From contig CAVRDJ010000001.1 of NCBI GenBank assembly GCA_963719875.1, positions 62,001-126,000 on the forward strand: DNA of 64,000 nucleotides, written 5' to 3'. The notes under the pieces are model-generated. The model was not told where the DNA came from and did not search any database. It worked only from the letters and a program-made list of their open reading frames with translations. Source of the DNA: Palsa-360 sp963719875. Its GTDB lineage: Bacteria; Acidobacteriota; Terriglobia; Acidiferrales; UBA7541. Positions within the stretch are counted from its first letter, which is position 1; each line of letters starts with the position of its first letter. The translations under genes and the position numbers were made by a program. Below, one piece after another: positions 34,744 to 42,919 of this stretch.

Positions 34744-35823
34744 GTGTCGCGTTACCGAAGAAGGTGACACACGGATGCGTTTCTTCGGGTTGGAATAGGT
34801 CCAGCGAAAGGGCTGGGCGGTTCGGTTGTAGAGCCGGATGTAGTTCATGATTTGGTGGCTCAGGTCCGGGACGGAGTGAAAGATGCCGCGGCGGATGCAG
34901 TCGCGGGTGATCATGCCCAGCCAGATTTCCACCTGATTCAGCCAGGAGGAGTAGGTGGGCGTGAAGTGGAATTGGACCTTGGGGTGTGCCGCCGCCCAAG
35001 CTTTCACCGCTGGGGTTTTATGAACCGCGAGGTTGTCGAGGATCACATGGATCGTTTTGCGTCGATGCGTGGCCACCGTTTCATCCAGAAACTGAACGAA
35101 GGCTTGGCTGGTGTGGCGGGGCGCGCAACGGCCGAGGACCTTCCCGCTGTGCACCTCCAAGGCCGCGAACAGCGAGACCGTTCCGTGGCGCACATACTCG
35201 ACGGTGTGTCGTTCCGGGTGTCCCGGTCGCAGGGGCAAGGCGGGCTGCGTGCGGTCCAGCGCTTGAATGGCGGTCTTCTCGTCGATGCAGAAAACCGCTG
35301 CTTTTTCCGGAGGATGCAGGTACAGACCAAGAATGTCTTTCGCCTTGGCCTCAAAATCAGGATCGGGACTGGCCATGTAGTGCTTCAGGCGGTGCGGTTG
35401 CAGCCCGACCTTGTGCCAGACCCGCATGACCGTGACGTGGCTTACGCCCCAGCGCCGCGCCAGACGGCGAGTGGACCAGTGAGAGATCGGCCCCGGCGGA
35501 GACGCTTGGGTAGCCGCCACGATGGCGGCCTCCTTGGCCCCGGTCATCTTCCGGGGACGTCCGGCACGCGGCGCATCCAGCAGTCCGTCGAGTCCCTTTT
35601 CCCGCCAGCGTTTCTTCCAGTGCAACGTGCGGCGAGGACTCATGCCGGTCTGCGTCTGGATATAACGCAGCGACACACCGTCGGCCAACAGCAACAGGGT
35701 CCGAGCGCGGCGGGCCAGTCCCGCCGAAACCCGCGTGGATCGAAGCAGTTGCTGCAAATGGGTCTGCTCCTCGGCAAGCAATCGAAACGGCTCTTTCGCA
35801 GTGAACATAAGCCCTTGTACCAT
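34741..35823 (-). CDS. IS630-family transposase
   Basis: A 360-residue transposase: an N-terminal helix-turn-helix region (ARRARTLLLLADGVSLRYIQTQTGMS), a GRPRKMTG linker and a DDE catalytic core with D in VFCIDEKTAIQALDR, D in HVILDNLAVHKTP and E in SSWLNQVEIWLGMI. The stop codon TAG is formed with the TA target dinucleotide, a common IS630 arrangement. ATG 35805 (MFTAKEPF), preceded by AAGGG, is an alternative start. Looks intact and potentially active. Confidence 0.93.
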   Translation of the reverse strand: MVQGLMFTAKEPFRLLAEEQTHLQQLLRSTRVSAGLARRARTLLLLADGVSLRYIQTQTGMSPRRTLHWKKRWREKGLDGLLDAPRAGRPRKMTGAKEAAIVAATQASPPGPISHWSTRRLARRWGVSHVTVMRVWHKVGLQPHRLKHYMASPDPDFEAKAKDILGLYLHPPEKAAVFCIDEKTAIQALDRTQPALPLRPGHPERHTVEYVRHGTVSLFAALEVHSGKVLGRCAPRHTSQAFVQFLDETVATHRRKTIHVILDNLAVHKTPAVKAWAAAHPKVQFHFTPTYSSWLNQVEIWLGMITRDCIRRGIFHSVPDLSHQIMNYIRLYNRTAQPFRWTYSNPKKRIRVSPSSVTRH

Positions 35824-35862
35824 ACCAAAGCTCGTGTGTCACTTATTTATGTAACAGAACAC
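34744..35862. mobile_element. IS630-family insertion sequence, 1119 bp
   Basis: Terminal inverted repeats begin GTGTCGCGTTACC on the left and (reverse complement of the right end) GTGTTCTGTTACA, both continuing to TGACAC about 28 bp in. The element is flanked by TA duplications (34742-34743 and 35863-35864) inside a CTAG target. Complete ends and an intact transposase indicate a recent insertion. It splits a reading frame that closes in frame when the element is removed. Confidence 0.92.
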
Positions 35863-35864
35863 TA

Positions 35865-36649
35865 GGCAGGAGGCGGAACAGGGCGGGCGCGGCATACTCG
35901 ACGAATTTATGCTTCTCTGTGACGCCCGAGATGAAGCGATACTGAAATACGCCCGGACCTGGGGCGTGCTGGAACTGTGTTGCCACAACCTTCCTGCCTG
36001 TCATGAGTTCTCGGTTGGCGCTCCTCTCCGCCTTCCCAACCATTTGTCGGTGCGACTTGAGAGCCTACGGAGTTGGCGTTCAGATGATCTCCGTCAGTGT
36101 CCACCAATCGGCCTGGAGCCGCTAGCGACGTGGAGGTTTTTCTCAGCGCAAGCCAGAGCCCTTCTAAACATTGCGGACAATCTTCACCGGGGGCAACTGG
36201 GGGATAAGGAGGACTGGTCTAAGCTATTACGTGACGGTGCAGTCCCCGCCCAATCGCTCGACGCGCAGAGACTCTGTTTGCGGGATGCGATTGAAGGTTG
36301 GTTGAAACTAGGACGCATAAAGCCGACGATCGACGATTTAACGATAGGGCTCACCTGGACCGGCGCGGATCTGTTCGGGGAACTCGCCGTGCAGATTGCA
36401 TTGGCGGCGAAAGCCATGGATGGGCAGGTTCTCTGTGTTGCTTGTGGTGAAGCATACCAGCCCAAGAGACGGGTCATAAGGCGAGGGTTCAATTACTGCC
36501 CGGCCACCAAATGCCAAAGGCAAGCTGCCGCTCAAAGAGCACAACGATATAGGGATCGAAAGAGGGCTCATGGGAGGGGAACCAGCCGGAAGTTACCATA
36601 CCGCGGTGCATATCGCGGGAGAACCAACGATCCTCTCTTTTCACAATAG
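35865..36649 (+). pseudogene. 3' part of unknown zinc-finger-tailed gene interrupted by IS630
   Basis: Continues the frame broken at 34743. The middle (ILDEFMLLCDARDEAILKYARTWGVLELC) is helical and the C-terminus carries a zinc-finger-like module VLCVACGEAY...RRGFNYCPATKCQR followed by a basic RYRDRKRAHGR tail. The layout (helical body with a C-terminal CxxC-x~20-CxxxxC finger) resembles CGNR-type transcription factors in outline only, so no function is assigned. Confidence 0.65.
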
Positions 36650-36720
36650 CTCCCACTTATTTGCCAGGCGGGGCGCTCGTCGCGGCCTCAATCGAGCCAT
36701 CATCCTTTATCATGGCGATT

Positions 36721-37515
36721 CTAAAAATACACATGTGAAAGAGACCGGTTTTCCGCGACGGTGGCGCGCATTTGTCGGACGGACTCGTGGCTGGCGTTAT
36801 GTCCAACCACGACGCTTAATATGCAATCTGGAGGGATGGCAAAAAGCAGGATATCCGTTCCAGTGACATCTTTGCCGATCTTGGACGCCGCGTCATTGAA
36901 ATTGCGAATGATGCGCCATTCCTTTTCGTATTCCCACGTCTTTTCTTTCGTATAGAGATAGTCTTGGCCGGTGGTCTCGAACAGATATGCCGGAGGGCGA
37001 CTGGATGCATAGTGGACACGTCGAAGGTGGCGAAGATCGTCCCCTTCTTCCTTCTTGTCCCACAACCAAGAATGATTGGGATCTAACTCAATCAGAAAAC
37101 CTCGTCCACACTCCGCGTAACGCTCCCACATCCTGGTGTTGGCCGGGTCTTCCGAAAGAGAGAGTATCCCAAAATTCCTATCGTTCATCTCGTAGATGGT
37201 CTCGATACTCTTGAGCAGATTTAGCTCTGCCTGGTCGGCGCACTTTGAAATACTCTCCTGGATCAATTGCGCCGCTTCTTTGGGAGGGCGTGTCTTTTCG
37301 ATCTGCTCGATCAGACCCGGAAACTTCACATTAAATTTTTCTCTTATGACTCGCTCCAGCCGTGACCTGGCGGCGAGTCCCTTGATAGGTGGCTTGAATT
37401 CCTCCTTATCATTCATGACGGAGACTTGGCTGAAGCGAATCAGAAGCTTTCCCAAGACATCTGAGGCGCGATCAGATGGAAGATATTTGTAGAGATTCTT
37501 TGGAGCATCATCCAT
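36721..37515 (-). CDS. DUF2971-domain protein
   Basis: A 264-residue protein starting LYKYLPSDRASDVLGKLLIRFSQVSVMNDKEEF, the typical DUF2971 opening, followed by RNFGILSLSEDPANTRMWERYAECGRGFLIELD and EKTWEYEKEWRIIR. DUF2971 proteins are cytoplasmic, of unknown biochemistry, and common among accessory and defence genes. A defence role here is suggested only by location. Confidence 0.75.
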   Translation of the reverse strand: MDDAPKNLYKYLPSDRASDVLGKLLIRFSQVSVMNDKEEFKPPIKGLAARSRLERVIREKFNVKFPGLIEQIEKTRPPKEAAQLIQESISKCADQAELNLLKSIETIYEMNDRNFGILSLSEDPANTRMWERYAECGRGFLIELDPNHSWLWDKKEEGDDLRHLRRVHYASSRPPAYLFETTGQDYLYTKEKTWEYEKEWRIIRNFNDAASKIGKDVTGTDILLFAIPPDCILSVVVGHNASHESVRQMRATVAENRSLSHVYF

Positions 37516-37674
37516 GGGCTTATCTTACCCCAGGCAAGTACGCGATAGACGCGACGCAAGATGTGCCAACAAGGAGAAGCTGTCGTGGATGTAATCCTTT
37601 GTTGCTGCTGGTCCACTCAGCAACGTCTTCCATCAGCACCGACGGTGACGATCCGGGGAAGGAGGGCTGAAACA

Positions 37675-38169
37675 ATGCGTTGTCCATATTGCGGAGACAG
37701 GCGGACAGAAGTGCTCAAGACGGTTTACCGCGGCCACAACTCGTATCGCCACCGGCGATGCGTCTATTGCGGGTCCCGCTTCGGTACCCAAGAGAGGCCG
37801 GTACGCTGGAGCCGCGTGGAACGAAAATGGCCGGGGCCGCGCCCATCCCGAAAGGGATGGAGAAAACACCGGACGTCAGCGCTACGCGGGAAGTGCGAAG
37901 TGGAGTCTTGTGGACTGGATTTCAAGCAGGCTGGAATAAGCCGCCACGTGGACCACATTGTGCCGGCGAGGCTCATCCGGCGATTAAAGGCTGGCAATCC
38001 AGACCGTCGCGAAAACCTTCAGTGTATCTGCGGATCCTGTCATGGCTGTAAGCTCCAGGCTGACCACAAACTCTGCTTGGGCGATAGGCTAGGCTACCTG
38101 GAGATTCTTCGCACCCATGGTTTTGACCTTGTACGGGTCGAGCGCGCGCTAGCGCTGTACAACCTGTAG
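37675..38169 (+). CDS. HNH endonuclease with N-terminal zinc ribbon
   Basis: A 164-residue protein starting at ATG 37675 after GGAAGGAGGG. The N-terminus is a NrdR-like zinc ribbon (MRCPYCGDRR...RRCVYCGSRFGTQERP). The C-terminal half is an HNH domain: CEVESCGLDFKQAGISRHVDHIVPARL, then ENLQCICGSCHGCKLQADHK, containing the DH, N and CxxCHxxK elements. HNH proteins of this size are DNA endonucleases of phages and mobile elements; the substrate is unknown. Confidence 0.8.
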   Translation: MRCPYCGDRRTEVLKTVYRGHNSYRHRRCVYCGSRFGTQERPVRWSRVERKWPGPRPSRKGWRKHRTSALRGKCEVESCGLDFKQAGISRHVDHIVPARLIRRLKAGNPDRRENLQCICGSCHGCKLQADHKLCLGDRLGYLEILRTHGFDLVRVERALALYNL

Positions 38170-38204
38170 TTCCTTGTGAGACTGTCCCACTCCAAATAGG
38201 CGCG

Positions 38205-38338
38205 CTAGGAGTCGCGGGCAAAGGCAACTTGTCGTCGCAAACTCTGCAGGTCAACGCCTTCCTTCTTAGCGATATCCTGAAGTCTATCTTCGAGGGCTCT
38301 TCTGAAAGATGTAGCGCTCACGTAGTTTTTGGCTTCAT
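38205..38338 (-). pseudogene. AbiEii nucleotidyltransferase toxin, truncated and frameshifted remnant
   Basis: Directly after the AbiEi gene, its ATG overlapping the AbiEi stop (ATGA). Codons read MKPK, then one base is missing from a run of A; one frame over the sequence gives YVSATSFRRALEDRLQDIAKKEG and VDLQSLRRQVAFARDS before a TAG. This is the recognisable N-terminus of AbiEii toxins. The nucleotidyltransferase core is gone, so the toxin cannot be made. Confidence 0.65.
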
Positions 38339-38952
38339 CAGGCAGCCACTTTCTGAAGAAACACTCGCGCACGCTTGCTGCCGTGAAGATGTCTCTTAGC
38401 CTCTGCCACTTCCGTCCGGCGAATCAAACCCCGCCGGAGCCCTTCACGGAGTGCCTGTCGGAGCGTCGAAGGCGGTACCTCACCCTCAACCAGCAGATCG
38501 AGAATTGTTCGCATAGGCCTTGTTACCCGCACTCCATGAGCTACTCCAATGCCTCTCTGAGGGAGATCAGCGAAATGCAGGGCAAGCACACATGGAATTT
38601 CACTATTTCGCCGGAACCTTCTCGGTACAGTCATGTGCAGCTTCGCTGGCATTACGTCCGACAGATCATGAAGGCTCAGAGCCGTTTGATGGCTGTAGAC
38701 TCCCTGAGCGGCCTCTCCCCGATTCCTGGACCAGAGCGACCAAAGCATCAGGTCAGGGCGCTCGCCTCGCGGAAAGCTGGCGAGCCGATAGATTCCCCGA
38801 TGCTCACGAATCCAGTTTCCCGCCTGAACGTGGTACGGGTGAGTATTCTCCGCGAACCCCGCAGCTTTAGCCTGCTTGGTCGTGAAGAAACCCTGCTGGT
38901 CTTCTGCAATCTCGTAGAGCCGCTTGGCGGCCTCTTTGCGTCCTCTCGCCAT
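38338..38952 (-). CDS. AbiEi-type antitoxin/transcriptional repressor
   Basis: A 204-residue type IV antitoxin: an N-terminal winged-helix domain (AAKRLYEIAEDQQGFFTTKQAKAAGF, HPYHVQAGNWIREHRGIYRLASFP) and a C-terminal domain beginning VYSHQTALSLHDLSDVMPAKLHMTVPRRFRR. AbiEi proteins repress their own operon and neutralise the AbiEii toxin. No ribosome-binding site precedes ATG 38952, but a promoter ends almost at the ATG, so the mRNA may be leaderless. The partner toxin downstream is destroyed. Confidence 0.82.
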   Translation of the reverse strand: MARGRKEAAKRLYEIAEDQQGFFTTKQAKAAGFAENTHPYHVQAGNWIREHRGIYRLASFPRGERPDLMLWSLWSRNRGEAAQGVYSHQTALSLHDLSDVMPAKLHMTVPRRFRRNSEIPCVLALHFADLPQRGIGVAHGVRVTRPMRTILDLLVEGEVPPSTLRQALREGLRRGLIRRTEVAEAKRHLHGSKRARVFLQKVAA

Positions 38953-38954
38953 AA

Positions 38955-38987
38955 CACAATACTACAACTTATTTGAGGTATTGTGAA
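38955..38987 (-). promoter_or_regulatory. AbiEi promoter with inverted-repeat operator
   Basis: On the minus strand TTCACA (38982-38987) and TAGTAT (38959-38964) are spaced 17 bp as -35 and -10 boxes, and an 8-bp perfect inverted repeat CACAATAC (38955-38962) / GTATTGTG (38978-38985) overlaps both. AbiEi proteins autorepress through inverted repeats in their promoter, which fits. Confidence 0.6.
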
Positions 38988-39016
38988 AAGCTACGCCACC
39001 AGCTATGCCTCACTCA

Positions 39017-40474
39017 CTAACTAGAGAGTTCGTTCTCCACCGCCTCGATCGAGGGCATGAAGAAATAGCACGCGCCGGTCGGAATCACGAAGTCCTGGGG
39101 CTCGTTAAGGGTGCTGCGAACGTTGCCGGTCGGATAATTTGAAACCGGTTCATCCGTTGTCCGCGCGCGATTGGGCGCATTGCTCTGACCGATAATTGGA
39201 TCGATACCTACGGTTACCGGCGTACCGTCAGGATGCTTCTTGCCAAAGATGAAGCCTGGATTGTTTGCCCACTTGCTCTGAACAAATTCGAATTGACTAG
39301 GAATCGAGGTCTGATAGCACACAAACATCAGGCCGCGATCCTGCTGGGTAGCTCCAGCAGTCTCCTCCGCCGAGCTCACCTCAGGTCCGAAAGGTATCCC
39401 GGCGCGAATGATCCGATGGGGGTCAACACCCTTCTCCTGGGGAACTAGATCCTCACGCGGGTTTGTCTTCCGAATATGCGCGCCGAACGGGCAGCGCCGC
39501 TGAGCCTGATCGTCAGCGAAGTCGAAGTTGTTGTTACGCTGCGGGTCGGGCCCCATCGTGCTGTCGTCTTGGGCTGGCGTCAACGCAACTGGCGCGCCGC
39601 TCTGCCAGCGGCCAACCAACCGCGCTGCGAGTAGCACCGGATCCATCCCCAGCGTCTGGCCCTGATTCAAAGTGAAGATATCGAACTCCGGAACCAACTG
39701 CTTCAACCGCCGAAACACCATGAACGAACCATTCTTCATCCACATGAGCGGCGGATTCCCGGTCGTCCCGTAGCCAAAAACAAAGAGTCCTGGATCGAGC
39801 AGCCGTTGCCCCGGAAAGGGATTCGACAGTCCGTTGATTCCAGGCTGCGAAACACCGTCCAGCCAGCCGAAATGCTCATGCCCTTTCTCTGAGCCAGGCC
39901 GGACGTTCCCCGTCTGATCGAACGAAACGGCCACAGTTGCGCCGAGAACGGCGAGCACCGTCACCGCCTCCTTATCCACTGCGGCTTGCGTACCGCCGGT
40001 GATCAGAAATACTCCATCGATATTCGCATTCAAGAATTGCGGAACCCAGGTGCTTGGGTTCTTTTGCGCATCAACAGGATCGTTGAGCGATGCTGCCTGG
40101 GCCTTCGCGCCTGCCGCATACGACGGATCTTTCAGGTCCGCGCTCGGCACGAGTTTCAGAATCCCGCTGTTCGTAAAGCCCAGATTCAAGCCAACATTTG
40201 GCAAGATCGTCTTGTTTCCCTGGTTTTTGTGGTCACGTAGTTGAAATTCACGCAACTGCACCGTTCGGCTGGTCGTAATGCGGTGCGCCACCTTGCGCCG
40301 GAGTGCCGCCTTGAACGTCTTCACGTCTTTGATTTCAAAAAACACGAAGCGTTCGAAGAGTTTCTGAAGTCCAAGCAGAACGTCTCCTTGGATTTCATCC
40401 AATTCGAGTACTGGACCACCGGCTACGGCCTCCGGAGCTTCCTTTATGTTTTGCGGTGTGAGTTCATTCGACAT
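39017..40474 (-). CDS. DyP-type peroxidase
   Basis: A 485-residue heme peroxidase. The N-terminus (ELDEIQGDVLLGLQKLFERFVFFEI) is typical for the family; the distal GxxDG motif is GWLDGVSQPG near residue 205, and the proximal heme ligand lies in RRCPFGAHIRKTNPR near 328. DyP enzymes oxidise dyes, phenols and other bulky substrates with H2O2. No signal peptide was seen. GAGGAGG precedes ATG 40474. It is the last gene of a five-gene minus-strand cluster with a phosphoesterase and an outer-membrane protein. Confidence 0.87.
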   Translation of the reverse strand: MSNELTPQNIKEAPEAVAGGPVLELDEIQGDVLLGLQKLFERFVFFEIKDVKTFKAALRRKVAHRITTSRTVQLREFQLRDHKNQGNKTILPNVGLNLGFTNSGILKLVPSADLKDPSYAAGAKAQAASLNDPVDAQKNPSTWVPQFLNANIDGVFLITGGTQAAVDKEAVTVLAVLGATVAVSFDQTGNVRPGSEKGHEHFGWLDGVSQPGINGLSNPFPGQRLLDPGLFVFGYGTTGNPPLMWMKNGSFMVFRRLKQLVPEFDIFTLNQGQTLGMDPVLLAARLVGRWQSGAPVALTPAQDDSTMGPDPQRNNNFDFADDQAQRRCPFGAHIRKTNPREDLVPQEKGVDPHRIIRAGIPFGPEVSSAEETAGATQQDRGLMFVCYQTSIPSQFEFVQSKWANNPGFIFGKKHPDGTPVTVGIDPIIGQSNAPNRARTTDEPVSNYPTGNVRSTLNEPQDFVIPTGACYFFMPSIEAVENELSS

Positions 40475-40632
40475 AAGTACCTCCTCGATATTTTGATTGA
40501 CTTAGGTTGCGCCGACGAAGACGTTGCAACCCAAACCATCGGCTACGCACCCATCAAACAACGACGAATAGCTCGCCGAGTTCCGAATCGCTCCGAATGG
40601 CACCCTAGGGAAACAGATTTGCTCACGAAACC

Positions 40633-41172
40633 CTAGAGCAATGGAAAATCTCGAGCGCCGCCGGAAGTCTCGACATGAAGAATTCTCTTCCCTTGATCCT
40701 GCCTCAACTGAATCTGCTTGATGTCGAACCAGAACAATTTATGAACTGCGACCCCTTGGATGTTGGTGATCGTAGGAAATCCCCCGTCCGTTCCAACATC
40801 AAACGTCACAAGCCGGTTGAACTTGATGGGAGTTCCACTGATCTCTGTCTTAATCTCGCCTGTGTTGCTGACCGTGACCTGACTGCCATTTTTTGCGATA
40901 TCTTCAGCCACAGCAACCAAGACGGATAGCGGGCCGTTCATGTCGAGGCTTGAATCCGTCAGCGCTTGCCTCAGAGTGTCACCGGGGATAGCGATGTTGC
41001 CACCCAGACTATTGAAGATCTGCATCGAAAGGGCTATCGGGTCCGCCGTGCCTGCTTGCGCTTGCGTAATAATATTCCTTACGTCTTCCACGGAGAGTGT
41101 GGTGGTTTGATTGGCTTGATCGAAGGCTGGCGGTTGACCTGTTCCCTCTGGCTTTCCATCCAGTGCTGACAT
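40633..41172 (-). CDS. Unknown 179-residue protein
   Basis: Starts at ATG 41172 after GAGAGGGG. It has an N-terminal polar segment, a helical part (SVEDVRNIITQAQAG), and a beta-rich second half (KFNRLVTFDVGTDGGFPTITNIQGVAVHKLFWFDIKQIQL). No signal peptide or family was recognised. Lies between the outer-membrane protein and the peroxidase genes, same strand. Confidence 0.6.
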   Translation of the reverse strand: MSALDGKPEGTGQPPAFDQANQTTTLSVEDVRNIITQAQAGTADPIALSMQIFNSLGGNIAIPGDTLRQALTDSSLDMNGPLSVLVAVAEDIAKNGSQVTVSNTGEIKTEISGTPIKFNRLVTFDVGTDGGFPTITNIQGVAVHKLFWFDIKQIQLRQDQGKRILHVETSGGARDFPLL

Positions 41173-41271
41173 TGTTACGCCCCTCTCATCTAAGCACTTG
41201 GTGCTCAAATCTTTCCGCGCGCAAAAGCACCGATAATCGGAGATTGATGCAATGCGCGAAACGTCGAAGCG

Positions 41272-42660
41272 CTAGTACAGTGACGGCCGCGTCGAACCAC
41301 CGAGGAGGCTCGTGTTGACGTTCGCGATCGTATGAGTCCCTTCGTTGCCGCCCCATGAAAACAACAGATAGACCTGCGGAAAACCTCCAGCGCGCAGCGT
41401 AAGGCCTGTCGAAAAACTGTGAATCCACGGGCTCGAACCAAGACCTCGACGGGTCAGCGCGACCTTGCCTTCGTCAGCCATCAGCGTGAATCCTATCGGC
41501 AGATTCCAGATGGAGTGTTCAAAGCTCTCCCGAAGAAACATTACGTCTGGAGCCCGGAAGCGATAATCCTGATAGCTGCTCAACGAGGGATTTCCATTAA
41601 TGTCCGAGCCGCCAAGCGTGGGTTGAAAATAGAACGGAACCACATTTCCTCCCGGCGTCATGGAGAGAGCTGTAAAGAATCGAAATCCGATACTTCCTTC
41701 GAAATTCCGTACATAAGGTTTGGGGCACTCCGGATGCGACACAGGGTCGATAGCGCATGCGTCAGGACCGTTGTTCATTCTTGGTTCGTTTATTCGGGTT
41801 TTACTATGGAGAACGTACTGATGGCCGAGATCAATTGTCAGACGCTGAAAAGTGAAATTGTCTGCCGCAAAATACTGCTGGTAGGCCGCGCTGTAATTTA
41901 AGCGAACAAGGTCTTTATCGAAAACCGGACGAATCCTTATGCCTTCGCCAAGCTGGAACGTTCCCGGCTGCGTCGTTAATCCCGGAGCGGTTGCTTCATC
42001 ATAGACCTGACTGATCGACGGACTATTCTGCCCATTGCTCTCGCGTATGCTCACAAAGCGGCCATTCATCTCGCCGAAGAGTGATGCGTTCAGGTGCCCG
42101 GAAAACGGCTTAACGACGTTGACGCCAACAATAGTTTCCGTCATGCCGAAGAATGCGCGCCCGGCTTCGGTTGTATCCGGCCCTAAGCCAAAAAAAGTGA
42201 TTTTGTTAAGTGAGGTCGCCTGCGCGTAAAGGCCGAACACGGTATGTTCAGTCAGCCCCATCAGGTTTTCTTTCACGGACGGGGGCGGCCCAAAACTGAC
42301 GCCGACAGCTTCATTAGGCGTGTGAACGAATTTCATGTAGAAACCGGCGCGCCATGAGCCATTACCGGTCGCTATCGCATCGGCATTCCAGGTATTTCTC
42401 CAGTTAGTGGTTGTGTGGTGTCCGACGTAGGCCACGCCTCCGCCGAATCCGTCCAGCGGAGCGATGCTCCCAACGGCTATGTGAAAGGGCACACCCGTAA
42501 AGAGTTCTTCGGCGCATCCGCCAAGCCCTGAGAATGTGAAACTGAGGCAGCTTTCTTTTAGTTTCGCGCCCTCACCGGGAGGATCGGGAGGCGGCGTGGG
42601 CTGCTGCGCCTGAAGGGCTTTCGCCGAAAAGAGAATAAGGACTAGGAGCGCGCGGCGCAA
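41272..42660 (-). CDS. Secreted outer-membrane beta-barrel protein (BamA-like surface antigen type)
   Basis: A 462-residue protein with a signal peptide (RALLVLILFSAKALQAQQ) and a Pro-rich start, then long alternating strands typical of a 16-strand-like barrel (TTTNWRNTWNADAIATGNGSWRAGFYMKF; YSAAYQQYFAADNFTFQRLTIDLGHQY). Several segments resemble the bacterial surface antigen barrel; no POTRA repeats are visible. It follows the preceding small gene by one base and starts with TTG. Confidence 0.6.
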   Translation of the reverse strand: MRRALLVLILFSAKALQAQQPTPPPDPPGEGAKLKESCLSFTFSGLGGCAEELFTGVPFHIAVGSIAPLDGFGGGVAYVGHHTTTNWRNTWNADAIATGNGSWRAGFYMKFVHTPNEAVGVSFGPPPSVKENLMGLTEHTVFGLYAQATSLNKITFFGLGPDTTEAGRAFFGMTETIVGVNVVKPFSGHLNASLFGEMNGRFVSIRESNGQNSPSISQVYDEATAPGLTTQPGTFQLGEGIRIRPVFDKDLVRLNYSAAYQQYFAADNFTFQRLTIDLGHQYVLHSKTRINEPRMNNGPDACAIDPVSHPECPKPYVRNFEGSIGFRFFTALSMTPGGNVVPFYFQPTLGGSDINGNPSLSSYQDYRFRAPDVMFLRESFEHSIWNLPIGFTLMADEGKVALTRRGLGSSPWIHSFSTGLTLRAGGFPQVYLLFSWGGNEGTHTIANVNTSLLGGSTRPSLY

Positions 42661-42661
42661 T

Positions 42662-42919
42662 TTATTTGACCGGCCTTTCTGAAGGTTTTCGCGCCTGCGT
42701 GTGCAGGATCGCGGTCGCCTTCTGAATATAGGTGCTCACTTCGCCTTCGGTTTTGAGACTCTTCGGATCGATTGCGAGAACGTCCGCAATATCCTTAAGG
42801 TGTTTTAGCAACGCCTCGCGCAGGTGGAGAGTCTGCGCCTGCAGCAGTTTTCCGGCAGGCCGGTTGTGGTTAAAAGAACCCTTCTCCGGGTCGGGTACCT
42901 TGATGACAATCGAGGCCAT
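42662..42919 (-). CDS. Unknown 85-residue protein
   Basis: Starts immediately at the stop of the phosphoesterase (TAATG, one-base overlap), so it is translationally coupled. The sequence has a helical segment with TLHLREALLKHLKDIADVLAID and EVSTYIQKATAILHTQAR. No known domain. Its invariant position between a phosphoesterase and an outer-membrane gene suggests a linked role. Confidence 0.55.
   Translation of the reverse strand: MASIVIKVPDPEKGSFNHNRPAGKLLQAQTLHLREALLKHLKDIADVLAIDPKSLKTEGEVSTYIQKATAILHTQARKPSERPVK

Noticed and set aside
34852..35865. 337-codon plus-strand frame through the IS630 element
   Set aside because: Antisense to the transposase, whose DDE motifs and terminal repeats are clear.
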